Shown piece after piece: positions 63,201 to 64,000 of a DNA stretch of 64,000 nt. Within the stretch, counting starts at the first letter, position 1. Every line of letters starts with the position of its first letter. The notes under the pieces were generated by a model. It was not told where the DNA came from. It did not search any database and saw only the letters and a list, made by a program, of their open reading frames with translations. The translations under genes and the position numbers were made by a program. The DNA lies in the NCBI RefSeq assembly GCF_900116385.1, contig NZ_FPCI01000001.1, positions 1,798,001 to 1,862,000 on the forward strand, in the 5' to 3' direction. The DNA is from Pseudoxanthomonas sp. YR558. Lineage in GTDB: Bacteria; Pseudomonadota; Gammaproteobacteria; Xanthomonadales; Xanthomonadaceae.

Positions 63201-63338
63201 GGTGAACGGCGGATCCTCGGCGCGACCCAGCTGAAAGAATGCGAGGACGCCCGCCACCGAGATCAAGACCAGCAGGAAGACGGTGACGGAGCGCTCGCGA
63301 ACCGCGAGCGAGGAAAGATTGAAGCGCCCCTCACTCAT
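60240..63338 (-). CDS. RND efflux pump, inner-membrane permease
   Basis: A 1032-residue proton-driven RND transporter, with twelve helices and two large periplasmic loops. TM4 has LGSLILALGLLVDDAIIAIEMM with the paired Asp residues of the proton relay. LQVRSIAAMIMVFATSPLGL and the C-terminal LIGGTLAGTVLTLVFLPAMY are typical. It looks like the VexF/MdtBC-like HAE branch; heavy-metal (CusA) Met clusters are not seen. The ATG overlaps the adaptor stop as ATGA. No outer-membrane channel gene is in the window. Confidence 0.95.
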   Translation of the reverse strand: MSEGRFNLSSLAVRERSVTVFLLVLISVAGVLAFFQLGRAEDPPFTIKQMTVVTAWPGATAQEMQDLVAEPLEKRLQELRWYDRSETYTRPGLAFTMVSLRDATPPSQVQEEFYQARKKLGDEAKRLPAGVIGPMLNDEYADVTFALFALKAKGEPQRLLVRDAEALRQQLLHVPGVKKVNIIGEQPERIFVSFSHDRLATVGVSPQDIFAALNSQNVLTPAGSIETRGPQVFVRVEGAFDSLEKIRQTPIVARGRTLKLSDVATVERGYEDPATFLVRNNGEPALLLGVIMRDEWNGLDLGKALEAEVAKINQQLPLGISLTKVTDQAVNISSAVDEFMVKFFVALLVVMLVCFVSMGWRVGIVVAAAVPLTLAAVFVIMAATGKNFDRITLGSLILALGLLVDDAIIAIEMMVVKMEEGYSRVAASAYAWSHTAAPMLSGTLVTAIGFMPNGFARSTAGEYTGNMFWIVGIALIVSWVVAVVFTPYLGVKLLPDIKKVEGGHQAIYNTRNYNRFRDLLARVIARKWLVAGTVVGLFVLAVVGMGAVKKQFFPTSDRPEVLVEVQMPYGTSIQQTSTAAAKVEAWLAKQEEARIVTAYIGQGAPRFFLAMAPELPDPSFAKIVVLAGDDKEREALKFRLREAIADGLAPEAQVRVTQIVFGPPSPFPVAYRVMGPDTGKLREIADEAGAIMRGNPMMRTVNTDWGPRVPTLHFALDQDRLNAVGLTSNSVALQLQFLLSGAPLTDVREDIRSVQVVGRAAGDTRLDPQKIADFTLVGSADQRIPLSQVGTVEVRMEDPILRRRDRTPAITVRGDIAEGLQPPDVSTAVLKDLQPLIERLPAGYRIEQAGAIEESGKATTAMLPLFPIMIALTLLIIILQVRSIAAMIMVFATSPLGLIGVVPMLLLFQQPFGINALVGLIALSGILMRNTLILIGQIHENEKEGLRPFDAVVEATVQRARPVILTALAAILAFIPLTHSVFWGTLAYTLIGGTLAGTVLTLVFLPAMYAIWFKIKPSSPNEKAEPVLAPAH

Positions 63339-64000
63339 GGTTGAGCTCCGGAGGGTGCTGCGCCCTCACCCAACGGCCTGACGATCTGGCCGTTCTTGAT
63401 CAGGTGCGCGCCGAGCGATATGACTTTTTGACCTGATTGCAGGTCGCCTTTGATCTGCGCCAGGTCATCTGAGAGGCCCAGCACTTCTACTGGGCGCCAG
63501 ACGGCTTTGACAGGCTTGCCCTCTAGCGCCCAGACGCCGGTCCCGTTCCCTGGATCGAAGAGTGCGCCGATCGGAACCTGCAGTGCGGCAGCGGCGGACG
63601 CGCCATCCGCGATTTCGATCGTGACCGTGGCGCCCAGCGGGGCCTCTGCAAGCGCGCCGTCCAGGACATACCGGGCCTCATAGGTGCGTGTCAGCGGGTC
63701 GGCCGCGTCAGAGAGTTGCCTAAGCGTGGCGGGCACGGGATCTCGATGATCGCCATAGAGCTTCGCCTGCCCGACCGAGCCCAATGCGGGGCGCAGCGTC
63801 TCGGGGAGCTGCACGATGGCTTCGCGCTCGCCTGTTCGTGCCAGCCGCACGACGGGCTGGCCAGCGCTCACTACCTGGCCCGGCTCGGCCAGCGTCTCCA
63901 TCACGACGCCGTCCGCGTCGGCGAGCAACTCGGCGTATCGATTGGCATTGCTGGCCACTTGCGCCTGGGCTTTGGCGGCACTGAGCTGAGCGCGCGCCGC
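63335..64000 (-). CDS. RND periplasmic adaptor subunit, C-terminal part (runs off right edge)
   Basis: 221 codons of a membrane-fusion protein that links the RND pump to an outer-membrane channel. The visible part has the end of the coiled-coil hairpin (ARAQLSAAKAQAQVASNANR), the lipoyl/barrel junction YAELLADADGVVMETLAEPG, the beta-barrel VSAGQPVVRLARTGEREAIV and the membrane-proximal domain. The frame stays open to base 64000, so the signal peptide and first half lie outside. Translationally coupled to the pump gene. Confidence 0.93.
   Translation of the reverse strand, partial: AARAQLSAAKAQAQVASNANRYAELLADADGVVMETLAEPGQVVSAGQPVVRLARTGEREAIVQLPETLRPALGSVGQAKLYGDHRDPVPATLRQLSDAADPLTRTYEARYVLDGALAEAPLGATVTIEIADGASAAAALQVPIGALFDPGNGTGVWALEGKPVKAVWRPVEVLGLSDDLAQIKGDLQSGQKVISLGAHLIKNGQIVRPLGEGAAPSGAQP

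Overview
The window is 64 kb of GC-rich chromosomal DNA, probably from the Xanthomonadaceae (Xanthomonas, Pseudoxanthomonas or Lysobacter-like). The evidence is a TonB-dependent receptor next to an N-glycan-degrading gene set, a cyclic beta-1,2-glucan synthase, a periplasmic PaoABC-type oxidoreductase and the codon bias. The genus is an inference.

Layout. (1) 1-13.7 kb is an N-glycan (high-mannose glycoprotein) utilisation locus: a partial TonB-dependent receptor; an operon GH2 beta-mannosidase > AGE-family mannose isomerase/epimerase > large GH92; a divergent canonical GH92 alpha-mannosidase; and an operon glucokinase > N4-(GlcNAc)-asparaginase > cutC. Four copies of a LacI-type palindrome (TTNNATCGATNNAA) sit in front of these units, so they look like one regulon; the regulator itself is not in the window. 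Together the genes would import mannosylated glycans, strip alpha- and beta-mannose, cut GlcNAc from Asn, isomerise mannose and phosphorylate the sugars. (2) 14.2-15.7 kb holds a 93-nt tRNA-like gene with an unusually long variable arm, then two tandem paralogous DEDDh exonuclease-like genes. (3) 15.7-26.5 kb is a redox module: an alcohol dehydrogenase/hydrolase/cupin/carboxymuconolactone-decarboxylase-like/MFS/cyclophilin-like operon, a divergent LysR gene, and a three-subunit molybdenum aldehyde oxidoreductase. Both operons carry the same promoter element, probably the LysR box. (4) 26.5-38.9 kb holds a SnoaL-like protein, an alpha/beta hydrolase, a transglutaminase-like protein, a small unknown protein and the 2900-residue NdvB. 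(5) 39.0-39.7 kb is a tyrosine recombinase gene interrupted by one amber codon. (6) 39.8-49.0 kb is a stress cluster: cupin, DUF421, ferritin-like protein, small disordered and glycine-zipper proteins, host-attachment-like protein, thioredoxin, catalase HPII, an AarF/UbiB-type kinase and an SDR. (7) 49.4-53 kb contains a small protein and a PAS/degenerate-GGDEF/EAL sensor. (8) 53.2-55.9 kb has three consecutive unrecognised genes, each with an R-x4-5-H motif like that of HEPN proteins. (9) 56-64 kb has a GH39 gene whose signal peptide seems lost to a 1-nt deletion, a thioredoxin-reductase-like flavoprotein, TetR, an SDR and an RND efflux pump whose adaptor runs off the right edge.

A hairpin-forming intergenic repeat (arms ATGTCCGCTT and AAGCGGACAT) occurs about eight times, only from 15.7 kb onward and only between modules. 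No rRNA, CRISPR array or insertion sequence was seen.
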